DNA of 64,000 nucleotides, taken from Tetrastigma voinierianum. Its lineage: Eukaryota > Streptophyta > Magnoliopsida > Vitales > Vitaceae. The position numbers were made by a program, and so were the translations under genes. The DNA is taken from positions 310,001 through 374,000 of the forward strand of contig JAEQBH010000033.1 in the NCBI GenBank assembly GCA_016808115.1, in the 5' to 3' direction. The notes under the pieces are model-generated. The model did not search any database and was not told the origin of the DNA. It saw only the letters and a program-made list of their open reading frames with translations. Positions 1-12,400 of this stretch are shown piece by piece; the first letter of the stretch is position 1, and each line of letters starts with the position of its first letter.

Positions 1-1180
1 TAGCATGCTAACCGACCCAAATAGATCAGGACCCACTCTTATTCCACAACTCTTTTTGTGTTGTAGGGGTGCAATGTTAAGGAATCGACCTCACCGAAGT
101 CCATGTAACGGGGATCTACCAATGACTCCCGACCAATTAAGGCTTAGGGCACCAAGACATAAGGATCTTTCGACCACTAACTCTTCAGGTCTCGCCCTGA
201 CCGAATGATTTCAAAACCCAAAGACCTACAACTTGCTAAACTCCACCCATCCACTCATGTGGTAGCGAGCACTAAGCCTATGGCTCCCAACCGCTTGGTT
301 TAGGGCACTGTGCTCGCCAGAGCTACTGTAGACACTGCTCCTCCACCATGGTGTCACTCAGGCACTCTCCCTCTGGATTTTCTTCCTCTGGATGAACATG
401 TTGCTGGGCAAGCCTTGAAATTGATTTCTGCAGGTTGTCAAATTTATGATCAATTCCACTTTGCAGGTTGTCAAATTGTTGATCAATTCCACTTTGCAGC
501 CCATCTAATTTTTGGCTCAGGGAGTTCTCCACAGTATGAATTATTTACCTTAGTCAGCATTGAATGTCTTCGCTTCTTCCATAACGCCACCCACCAAACT
601 TGGTAAGGTCCATTGCTTGCTCAATTGAAGAGATTGACTATGGTGGTTGAGGTGGCCGAGGAGTCAAGCCCACGGAGTAGCCAGGAGGCATAAGCTGGGG
701 GAACACCGCATGGGTGCACCTATCCATTGGTTTCTATAGTCCTCAGCTGACCTATTTGGTTCGATTTCTCTCCACAAAGTTATTGATTCGCCATGGAAGG
801 TTTCAGAATCCTCATAGACATATACGCTCTAAGTTGCCTTCCACATGGTACCGATCAGATTGTTCCTCCAGTCTTCCATTTAATCACAATTCAAGCCCAC
901 TGGAACATGAATTCCTGCAGCAAAAACAGGGCAACACAAGACTACACAAAAACAATCCTGCAGCAAATTGTTTTTTTTTTTTTTACAATGAAATGAAACT
1001 AAAAAACTGACAATAAAATATAAAAGAAATTCATCAGTACTTGTGATGAGGATCACAAGTGTTCCATACCATTAAATGCACTTAGGCACCATCCTATAAC
1101 GCCATTTGACTGCGCACAAAGAGGTATGAATCAACAAAATTCTATAACCTGGCCTTCATCAATGTAAAGGTAAAGCTATC
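1..1180 (-). mobile_element. Probable LTR-retrotransposon gag/leader remnant
   Basis: On the minus strand, 532 to 323 encodes a 69-residue peptide starting MENSLSQKLDGLQSG, with repeated LQSGID/KFDNLQ segments of coiled-coil character, as seen at the N-terminus of some plant Ty3/gypsy Gag proteins. The frame stops at 323 and I find no protease, reverse transcriptase or integrase here. The rest of the stretch has no convincing host gene. Assignment to gypsy is a family-level impression; if real, the element runs off the left edge of the window or is deleted. Confidence 0.3.
431..496 (-). repeat. 33-bp tandem duplication in the gag-like frame
   Basis: Positions 431-463 and 464-496 are two copies of a 33-bp unit differing at only a few bases. 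Being a multiple of three, the unit adds one 11-residue repeat (LQSGIDQQFDN / LQSGIDHKFDN) without breaking the minus-strand frame. Confidence 0.8.
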
Positions 1181-2900
1181 ATAGATAGTAGTCTAGGGTT
1201 AAACTCAAGGATGAGTTTTCTTCATGCGAAATGATTTGCCAAATTGGTGCCAAAACGCGATCTGGCCTCGATTTTCGCGCTCAGAAACAAAGTGGAGGTT
1301 TCGAGGCTTAAAACCGAAAATAAAAATAAGTTAAAATGTAAAATGTAACTCCTCATAAGTCAGTCACTAGGTCGGACTCTAGGGCAACTCGAGGGTTTCA
1401 GTGGTCCTTTCCTCAAGGTCGGAGGATGACTTATGTCATCTCCCGAACCGATCTTCATTTAGCCATAAAAACCTAACCCTAATAACATCCTTGGAAAATG
1501 GTACTACTTGCTACGTGGTCTCGATACATAAACGACTCTCGACCTTTCACCTTTACAAGGGATCATAAATGATAATCATCAAACATCAATGGATACCATT
1601 AAGCATCCAATGAGCCCAAAAGATATCAAGTAATAACTATTCACATGACCCATGATTTAAACCTACAAATAAAGGAAACACAAACCGCCATGAGTACTTA
1701 CGTGAAACCATGGAACCCTCAAATTTACCTTTCGCATCTCGCACGCAGCAGTCTTCCCTTCAAGGATGATTGAGCTAGCCAACCATCCCTTAAGTTATCA
1801 TTCTCAAGGGGGTGTTTGCAACCGAGAAAGTGGAAGAAAGTGGAGGGAAAATGGAGCAATAGAAAGAGGCTGGAGAGTCAAAGCCTTCACTAAAAAAGAA
1901 ACTTTTATTAATGAAGGAGATCCATAACAGTGTCTAGTCTTAGGGCTTTTATAGCCAAACCCCCATTACAAAATTACAAAAATAACATAGCAAACATTAT
2001 TACAATAGGGGCAAAAAGGGAAGAAAACCAAAAGAGACAAAAAGCAAAACTGGTGAACGGGCGAATTTGGCTAAATGTAAACAACAGAGATGATGAACAA
2101 GGTAACTCAAGGAATTTTAGGTTGCGAAAATTTCGCAATGCTGCAAAATTTTTGCTATGCTCCATTTTCTGCTCCTTTTTCCTTCTGGTTTCTAATCTGC
2201 AATGCTGAGTTTGACTCAAATTCTTTGTACTTTGATCGACTCAACAATTTTGGCATAAATAGCTTGCAAAAACTACAAAATTAGCCACAAACGCGATCAA
2301 TGTAATAAATGTTAATCTTTAATGCGCAAATCAAGCACTACGATTAAGTACACAAAGTGCTCAAAACCTTAAATAAACAAAGTATTCTCAAAATAAGACT
2401 GAGCACCAATCAACTAACATTGTTTTCTATTAATAACGCTTACATGCACCGCCAAGGTACATATTCTTCCTATTCGACTTTTTACTCGTTTATTTTGTTT
2501 ATTTATTTATTCGGCTGACGTTGATGTATACTTGTAATTATGATGATAATTTTTCAGATATATTACGAATCAATCAACGACTATAATTTCCATAATCTGG
2601 ACAAGAGATCCACTTGTAAGGACTTAGAGAAAGTATATCACTACCGCACTTCAATAGGTAACACGACTTTCGAATTTGGGGACTCTGGCTTCGTAAACAC
2701 GCCTTTCTAAGCAAGGAGTCGACTCAGTGCTTTAATTTTATTTTGCTTTCCCTTAAAAAAATAAACTAAAATAAGCATGATCAAAACCATTTTTTATTAA
2801 ACTTATTTTTCAAAGAAAAAAAACCAGCCTCAATTATCGAATGCGACACACATGAAAAATGGTCCACACCAGTTTCTTCACACATTTTAAGCACTTAAAT
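1181..2900. other. No gene; LTR-like non-coding stretch
   Basis: No supported coding region. The minus strand carries a TATA-like motif GGCTATAAAAGCC (plus 1944-1956), followed in that direction by an AATAAAAG polyadenylation-like motif near 1900. Together with the gag-like frame further downstream on the same strand this would fit a retroelement LTR, but I could not find matching LTR ends or a primer-binding site. Short ORFs here are not supported. Confidence 0.25.
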
Positions 2901-4647
2901 ACGTAATAAATCGCTTTATTAGACTCGACTGGCACCCTTCCTTTCTAACAAGCATGTCTTTAAACTTCAACGCTTTCTTAATACTCTTTACAAACTAAGC
3001 ACAACCTAAGAAAATACTAATAAAAGAAACAAAAAAAAAGTGGCAACATTTGCCTTCATATTTTCTTCCTTATGTAACTGTGTATAAGATTTAACATTTT
3101 ACAGGTTATCATATATTTAAATTAAATTAATCATATGCTAATAAAAAACCAAAAAATTGTCCCAAGCCTATTTTTTTAACTGTTATTTTAACGATCTTTT
3201 TTCACATTTTTTTAAAAGATGGGGATAATGAATTTAATGCGTTTTGTTTCTGTTGACATTGACAAACAGATGTGAATGTGAATGTTTTTGTATGCCGTGA
3301 CGTACATAAACTCTATAACACTATATATATCCTCTCCATAGCCCAACAAGATTTTACTTTTTTCTCACGTTACCATAAATAAATAAATAAATAAATAAAA
3401 CGGTTAACCAGATTGCATTATATATCTTAATCTCATCTTATTCTTTTTTCATTTTTCATTTTTGACTACGATCTGATCTTATTCTTTTGTATCTAGAAAT
3501 CATTGTTTATGTGAAAGAAAACAAGAAATGGGAGTGGAATCACTGGATGTAAATCATATGCGCCCCGTTTAATAGTAGAAAATTTTCGCTTTTCTATTCA
3601 AACCCTTTTCAAAAACATTTAAAAACGCTATTAGCTACTTATCAAAGACGAAACAAATTTCATAAACAACGATTTTCAACCAAATTCAAGCACGAAACGT
3701 ATTTTAAAACGAAAAACTAAAAGACAGAATACATCAAAATTTTCATATTCTCGAATTTCGATGTAGCTAAAAATTTAAACTAAATCCACTAAACGCTTCT
3801 AATAATAAGCGCTGCAGACCGCCTCCCTCTTTCTCTCTTCCAAGGCCCTTTTTATTTAAAAATGAGGAGATAATTTTTTTATGTGAAGAAATAAATCTTC
3901 ATTTCCATCGTTTGTCTATCCTGTAAATTTGAAATTTTAGATAATTTAAACATTTTTTTTTAATTATCAAATATATAAATGTTACGTCGATTATTATCTT
4001 CGATATTAATTCACCCTCTAAAGTTAACATCCATCAGATAAATTTATCTATTTTAAAAATAATATTGGTCCCCATCACAGTTTCGTTGGGTGGGGAGTTG
4101 GCACTTGGCATATGGTTCGGCAATTTTGTTGGAGATCGGAGTTGAATACACGTGGTCTCAACTGAATCCCTCCCTGATTGTCGTGTGGGAAAATATCAGA
4201 AAATGACATGGGAAGAGCGAGAAAGTGGGACCAGTATCATTATGACATTATCCAATTCCCCCATGCTGATGCTGATCTGATAAGTGAATTCTGACTCATC
4301 CCTTTGATTATCGTATGTACTCATTTATGATAATGATATACCCACACGCATCCATCACCAAGGTTGGTTGTCGTCTCTGAATTCCGATTCCTGTTCTCAC
4401 AGAGCCTATTATCTCAGTCATGGGGAATACGAGGATATGATTATGTATATATTTGGTCATATCATGCTAACCAACAAGCCTTCGCAGTGACAGTATTAAT
4501 CCTTGAAGCAAAGAGAAACCTGAACGCGCAGCCAGGACCAGGTGGTGAAGGACTTCCCCATTTTCATCTTTTCCTCCTTCTTTTCTTCAAATTTCAGTCC
4601 CATTATTCTGCTATTTCTTTTGATTGAGGACAGCGGATTTCCTTCTT
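2901..4647. promoter_or_regulatory. AT-rich intergenic DNA upstream of LKR/SDH
   Basis: No coding region recognised. The stretch contains a TATATATA run near 3322-3330 and a tetranucleotide (AAAT)n tract near 3377-3400. The last several hundred bases before 4648 should hold the promoter and 5' leader of the LKR/SDH gene by position. No specific cis-element can be assigned from sequence alone. Confidence 0.35.
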
Positions 4648-4876
4648 GTAAGTTTATTCAAACGGATATGGGGCAGAAAACGGAAATGTCAGAGCTAACA
4701 ATCTCTTTTCGCCCAATACTCGTGAAAGATATAAATCAATTCAATAATGATTTCTTCTCTACATACTTCATCATCGGTCATTCTATTTTATGTTTTTTTA
4801 TGGTATCAAGGTACAATCATAAAATTCGATTACTGATAATTTTTCTCTTTCGCATCTGCCTAATGGAAAAAAGTAG
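4648..4876 (+). other. Candidate 5'-UTR intron of LKR/SDH
   Basis: A good plant donor (CTT|GTAAGTTT, GT at 4648) and an acceptor (AAAGTAG|GTCGAG, AG at 4875-4876) bracket an AT-rich stretch just before the first coding exon. If it is spliced, the ATG at 4863 is removed and translation would begin at ATG 4884 (MGNDTMLGNGVVGILSE). The conserved family N-terminus begins around GNGVVGIL, so either start is compatible with function. Confidence 0.4.
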
Positions 4877-4883
4877 GTCGAGA

Positions 4884-6331
4884 ATGGGAAATGATACCAT
4901 GTTGGGGAATGGAGTTGTTGGAATTCTTTCAGAGTCTTCAAATAAGTGGGAAAGAAGGGTGCCGTTAACGCCTTCTCATTGTGCTCGACTCCTGCACAGT
5001 GGTAAGGGGAAAACAGGGGTGGCTCGCATAATCGTGCAGCCATCCACCAAACGCATTTTCCATGATTCTCTGTATGAGGAAGTTGGTTGTGAAATATCAC
5101 AAGACTTGTCAGGAATGTGGTCTCATCCCTAAAGTGTCAAACAAACTAAAGGTGCTGGGAAAAGTGAAAACTTCCTCTGAAAATTTCTTCTACCTTTCGG
5201 GAATTCGGACATCATAATGTTTGTCTTTAAGGCAGTTAGAGATGATTTTCCTGATAGGCTTATGCCTTCTTCTCCCATACTCTCACAAGGCGCAGAAGGA
5301 GAACATGCCTTGCTAGATAAGGTATCCACTTCATCTGGATCTTTACAGACATAACCAGTTAATGGTGATTTTTGCTTCTCCTGACTCTCTCCCTATTGAC
5401 TGTAGATTCTAGATGTAAGGGCTTCTTTGTACGATTATGAGCTTATTGTTGAGATCATGGAAAAGATTACTTGCATTTGGGAAATATGCTGGCAGAGCTG
5501 GACTGATTGACTTCTTGCATGGGTTAGGAATGCGTATGTGCCAATCCTCTTTCACTATTTCTGTTATGGATTTTCTTTGCTCTGGTTTTGTTGACGGTTG
5601 ATATTTATTTGTTCAAGTGGCTGACGTGGTTATAAGAATATTTACACACTTCGTAGACATCTTCATTCCTTGTTTGGGCCGCATCTCTTATCAGATTCTA
5701 ATTATCATGTTAGATTATTTACCAGGAAAAACACATGAACTGTCTTCTTATGATCCAATTATGCTCCATTGAGGTCATGGAAATTTACTGTTTCTTCTAA
5801 TGTATCTAAATTTGGAGCTTCAGTAGCTTTGAGTTGTTCTCTGCTTCTCTAGTCTCACTAACTTATATTAATGTATCAGGCCTTTTTCTGTTGATCTCTA
5901 GAGAGATGTTTTAATTCCAATTTTTACTATTCCATTTTCAGGGTATCTGAGTCTTGGATATTCTACACCTTTCCTCTCACTGGGTGCATCTTACATGTAT
6001 TCTTCATTGGCTGCTGCCAAGGCTGCAGTTCTTTCAGTGGGTGAAGAGATAGCTGCAAATGGACTGCCATCAGGAATCTGTCCTCTTGTTTTTGTGTTCA
6101 CTGGTTCAGGAAATGGTATGGGAATTTGCCATTATAAACATCCTTAATATTCATAAGAAATTTTTTTTTTTTTTTCATGAGGTACAATTAGACATTTCTA
6201 TTTATTTGTCAAAGAATTGATAATTGATCAGTCACTCTTTTATATGATAGATTCAGAGAGTAGATAATGTATTATCAGTAATCTGTAATCAATAAATCCT
6301 GAAACTCATCAGTGGATGCATAAATTTAAAG

Positions 6332-6429
<98 letters not shown>

Positions 6430-9400
6430 GTATATGTACAACAACTGGATTGTTGTATTCAACATCTGCACCTGGGGATCACCAGATACTATTTCATTGC
6501 TGCAATTTTCTGCATTATTTTGAGTGGAACTTTTAGTTTTAGGATTATCATTGAAACATGGTCTGGTTATATTTCAGATTTGGGGATATTCTTTGCTCCT
6601 ATACTGTTAATGCATCTTATAAAGCCGAGTCCAATCATGTGCCCTTCTATTGCATAAGACGAACTCATAGTTTTATTTTTTATTTTTTGCTATAGTTTCT
6701 CTTGGAGCACAAGAGATATTTAAGCTGCTTCCTCACACTTTTGTGGATTCAAGCAGACTTCCTGAGCTATTTGGTAAGGTAAGTTCAATTTTAGTTTCCT
6801 TTAAGCATTCTATTTTTCCAAGAATTATTGAAGCTCTGGTAAAACAATCATCATTGTGAATCCACCAACAGATTTTTTTTTTCTTTTTGACTAGCAAATG
6901 GAAGAAAAACACTTTGTCAGAATAATTTCCGGGCAGAAATTTGATTGAGAGATTGGATTTCACATTACATATAAAAGGGATTCTTCTATTCTTTTTCTAT
7001 TTGTAATCTGTTGCCAGTACCTTTGCGTCTGTCTATGAACATAGTGTCTTTTGGGTGTGGGTGCAAGGGAGAGACAAAACCAGCACTACTATAAGTAATT
7101 TCATAAATCTTCCCAGTGCTATTACAGAGTGGTTTGAGAACACCTTGCCTTGCGCCCACTCTAAGTTATTGCATGTGTTCTTGGTCCATCATTTTAAGTT
7201 TCATTCTATTGGTTTTTTTTTTTAGTATATTCTAAATTGATTTTTTTCCAAATTGTTTGCTCACTTGAAAGTTATTTGCTGCTATCGTCTTCTGGTAATG
7301 ACATCAATTTTTTTTGTTTTGATTAGGCCAAGGATCCTTCTCAATCAGCACAGACATCAAAGAGAGTCTTCCAAGTATATGGTTGTGTCGTTACTTCCCA
7401 AGACATGGTTCAACACAAAGATCCTACAAAAGAATTTGATAAAGTATGCTACTCTTCTATTTTGTACACTACTTTTGGTCTTGGCTTCCTCATTTTCAAA
7501 TTAAATTTAAATATCACAATCTCTTGCATAAGAGATAATCTATAGACTTGGCATGTTGGGAAACTACTGCACCTCTCCCTTCCTTGTGTGAGCTGACAAA
7601 ATGCCAAAACAAACGAATGACAGAATATATGAAAATCATACATACATAGTGGTAGCAAAAAATCGAGGATGTCCACATTTCAGTAGAAAGGCCTTTGGGT
7701 TGAAGGAAAGGACTACTGGATAGCCTCCAAGAGATCTCCCCATTGTAATTAAAATGGCAGTCAAGCTATCTACCAAAAAGGGATGAAATCAGCCAGGGAA
7801 CAAACTCTTAAAATAATGGTAATACAATAGAATCTGTAATAGGTTAGAGAAGGTCAACTTAAAACGGTAGAGATAATGAATGAGGGATGATCTACCCAAG
7901 TTGGGTCAAACACACCCCTCTATAGCACACATACATAAGGGGAGGTTCTTTTTTAAGAAGGCAACCAATTTAACCTTTCATTTTTTCAGTGTTAATTTTG
8001 TTTCTAGATGACGTGTTCAACATCACATTCAAAGTATTCTCATCCATATAATTGTCACAACTAAAGCAACTAATTTCACTAAATCCCAGAGGTACTGTTG
8101 CTCAATTGAGCTTACTGTTAGGGAAAGAGCCCATATTCTCAGTGAATATGTGCTACACCAATTAGGTAAACACAACATTCTTCTTTCAGTGGTGCACTCT
8201 TCTTTCAAATACAAAGATATTATGACTGTATTCCAAATCACCATTTAATTTTGCTCATGTAAAAGTAATCAGTTGTCCAATCTTAACCTGTCATTCTATT
8301 TCAGGCTGATTACTATGCACATCCGGAAAACTACAGCCCCATCTTCCATGACAAGATAGCTCCCTATGCAGCTGTTATTGGTAAGTGACAGTTCCAGCTG
8401 TCAATGTATTTTATATAAAACCATGCACACACGTTTATTTTCACTCTTCTGCTATTGTACTTATTTAACCTTTATTTATTTTGATAAGTAAAGAGAAGTA
8501 TATTGGAGGAGGGTGCTAAAGTTACTAAAACTTTAATTGAATCTACTTTTTTTTGTGGAGCTCTGTCCTTGTTCTCTATCTTCCAGCATTCTAGTTAGTG
8601 GTATACTTGTACTGATACCATTCATGGTTTCAGCATGAAATTGGTAAAGTAACACCATTTATGCTGTATTCATTGTTACTATATTTTAAAATACAACATA
8701 ATTATGCGCATTGGTACTGATATTTTGTTTTAAAAAATTGTACAAACTATATTCTTTTACCTCCTGTTGCACCAAGTGTAATGAGGGCACTTGGTTAATA
8801 AAGGGCCCAAACAAAGTGATAAGCAGCTTGGTTGTCAAAGTTCTCATGAGCAGCTTGGTTTTTGTACAAGAGTAGGTAAAGTTTTGTCTCTAGTGGGACT
8901 TAAACCTAGAAAATCTCACAAACTCTCATCAATCTTTGACCACTTGAGCCAGGACTCAAGGGTACTAGTCATCAAATCATATACTTTATGATGTTATGTG
9001 GCTTAATAATTCCCATAACCACTTCTCTTCCCACCTGCAGTTTATGAAGAAAGAGAACAAAAAAAAGTGATTCTGTTCTGGTTAAATATGTTGCCTTCTC
9101 CTTTGAGTATTTTACTTTCAGCAGGATGACTTCTATAAATTTTAAATTTTAACAGCAAAAGATCTACCAAATCTTCAGTTTTATGGAATTCCAATGAGAG
9201 ATAAATTAAATGCTTTAATTTTTTCTCTGTCAGTCAATTGCATGTATTGGGAGAAAAGATTCCCTCCATTGTTAACTACTAAGCAGCTTCAAGATTTAAT
9301 GAGGAAGGGATGCCCACTTCTTGGAATTTCAGATATAACTTGTGATATAGGAGGTTCATTGGAGTTTGTTAATCAAACCACATCAATTGACTCACCTTTC

Positions 9401-12400
9401 TTCAGGTAATATATTGGTGAGAAAAAATCATCTCATTTTCTTATACATCATATTTTTGCTGTTATTTTCTTGTTGTATGCTCTGTTTGAGTTTACCCTAA
9501 ACTAGGACATGCTGATAATCAAGTATAGGTCATAATTTGAATGATTCTGATCCTTGCTGATTTAAATGTATATAAGTGTCAAATTACGCTAAATAGATTT
9601 GTCGTTTATATGTTTTTCAGCTCAAAATATGTTAGTATATCCTGTTCAGTGATCATTTTTGTATAATTTGTCCTCTTAACTTTTTGGGTTATTGAAACCA
9701 ATTAAAATAATGGAGAAAAGAGATGGTTATCAGTACAAAAACAAACTTATTGCTCCACTTAGTCAACAACAATAATGAATGCATGTATAGTAGCATTTTG
9801 TTGATGAGATTGGGTGTTTCTATAAAAAGAAAAGGAGGATGACAAGGAATGAGAACAAAGTATGATTGTGCACACCCCCTGTTCTAGTTAGATCAGCGAC
9901 TCAAGATATTTAGTGGTAAAGAATTACCCTATAGGATAGAAAGAGAACCATAAAAGATCATAGTAAGTTTTAAATGAATATGGGGCTTGAATTTTTGTCT
10001 TGAACTCCCCTTTATGTTGAAGAAAGAGTATCCACTGCAAGTCCATAATGGCCTTCCAACTTGCTTATAATCTCTTCTAATTGAGCTTTAGGCTACCTTT
10101 GGATGAGGATATGACTATCTGATGTCAGGATATGTGGTAGCTGGGAAAGGATGGGACCCCTTTACCCCATTTGAAGTTGTTTGAACAAAGTTGTGTTATT
10201 ACTGTGATTGCTTTTCTTTTATAAGAACACACGCTCATAGAATGTTGAGCTCAATGTAGCAACCTTTGATTCCTTTTTACACCATGTGTTATGGATATGG
10301 CAATGCCTCAAATGGAAAGTGATCTTGTTTTGTGAATTCATCATTATCCTGATAGGTGGACATTAACATATCTCAACACCTTGTGAGAAGCCTCAAGATG
10401 TGTTGTCTAAGATGAGTGCATGCTTTACGAATGAAATTCATTGCATACAAGGGGTTTATGATAGATATGGAACAAATAGATTGGTATAAGCACCACTTCA
10501 AGTATTGAAATCAAGTTGCCATAAAGTGTCCCATTTGCAATTGGCATATGACACCATTTTATTTTCTAGATCTTTGATGTAAGAACTTCTCACTCTTAAG
10601 ATTATTTTGTTAATGCTCGGGGGAGAGGACCAACTTAAAATCCATCTGATAATCGGGTATCAACAACAATTAGGATTAGCACAATAGATTGGCATTGTTG
10701 TTTAATTGCAAGACTTCTGATTGACCTATTTGCTAACTAGGTCTTCTCTAGAAGAGAACCTAAAGGCTTGTGTTTTTTAGAATCCAATGATTAAGAGAAT
10801 CTTGCAAAGATTAGATGGGTGGAAAAATGCCTATTTATCAATAGGTAGAAGGATAATTCTTATCCATTTGCAACTCTCTCATCTTTTTAGCTATTCTCTT
10901 TCCTTTTCAAGATCCTAATTGTAGTGGTTGGAAAATTTGAGAAATCGCAGAGGGATTTTCTTTGATTAGGGACTTTGGAGTTTAAGCGAGATCATCTTAT
11001 TATTTGGGATTTAAGAAGTAAGCTTAATGTGGACGGGGGTTTTGGGACGATTTCTCTAAGGAATCGTGTTCTTTTAGGAAATGGCTATGGAGGTTTCCTA
11101 GAGAGCGTTTGCTCTACGACATCAGATTTTTCTAAGCATATATGGGATACATATTAATGTATGGATACAAATACAAGTGGTCACATTGTTATCATTGAAA
11201 GGCTATTGCAAGGGTTTTTTTAGGACTTTACTAGGTACACTCGATTTTTGGTGGGAGATAGGGACAGAATCAGTTTGTGGGAAGTCTAGTTGACGAGGGG
11301 ACCAACCTTTGATTTTCAATTTCTAGAACTACTCAGAATATTAACGTTTAAAAACTCTCCAACTTATCAATTCTTAGGTCTACTTAACAATTCTCTTGGG
11401 ATTTTAACTTTCTTTGTAACCTTTTTTATTCTAAGATAGGGAATTAGAAAGACTCATGTCCTCCCTTACTCATTTGCACTTTATTCCATCTATTCCAAAT
11501 GCGAGAGCTTGGTCTTTATCTTCATTGGGTTTATTTATATCAAGTTTTTCTTCCAAGCCTTGTCCCACTATTTTAATTCAATTATTTATTCTCTGCAAGG
11601 TCCTTTGTTTATTTAGTAGCACATAAATGGTCAACTGCTTCCAATATTAGCAAATGGTTCTGCATCATTAATCTTTCATCTAGTTTGGCTCTGAGATTAA
11701 CCAGCCCAATAAATTCTGTACTTCTGTCTATAATGATGAGGTAGTTTTTATAATTATTCATTTTTTTAGTTATTTTATTTCAGGTTTAGATCATTTTCAA
11801 TATAATTTTTAGATATGATCCCTTCAATGACTCTTACCACCGGGACATGGAGGGTAATGGTGTGATATGTGCATCTGTGGACATTCTTCCCACAGAGTTT
11901 GCGAAAGAGGTATGGTGCTCTCCCTCTGTTTATCCTTTTTCTATTCCTTAGTTTGCTAGATATGAAAGATATTTTGAGGCTAAATTGCTTACTTGGTTCC
12001 TTGGTTTCATTTGAAATACTGCTCACCTACTAAGGCTTCCAAACATTCCTTGGGAGATATTTTATCTCGAATTTCTATTGAAGCCCGGCATCTATGCATT
12101 ACAAAAATTCACGGCACACTTAAGAAGAGCTTGTATAGCCCATAGAGGAGCAATTACCCCCTTGTATGAATATATTCCTCGTATGCAGAACTCCAATTCA
12201 GAGTAAGGTTTCCGATTCCATCTCACTTTTTGTTTCCTTTTATTTTATTATACATATGCTTTGCAGAGCAGCAGGGATGTAAGTAGATTGGGGATAAGAA
12301 TCTTGATTAGAATGTTCAGTTTTTTTAGTATTGTTGAAATCGCTTCCTTAGGGTATGTGCATTATTGATCATGCCTTAAGACTTCCCTTGTCCTATTCAT

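Noticed and set aside
4542..5132. A 196-residue open frame starting before the LKR conserved N-terminus
   Set aside because: Its first 110 residues have no family similarity and cross a probable 5'-UTR intron; only the part from 4884 matches LKR.
6289..6657. Overlapping ORFs on both strands across 6.3-6.6 kb
   Set aside because: Produced by the CT/TA/TATG microsatellite.
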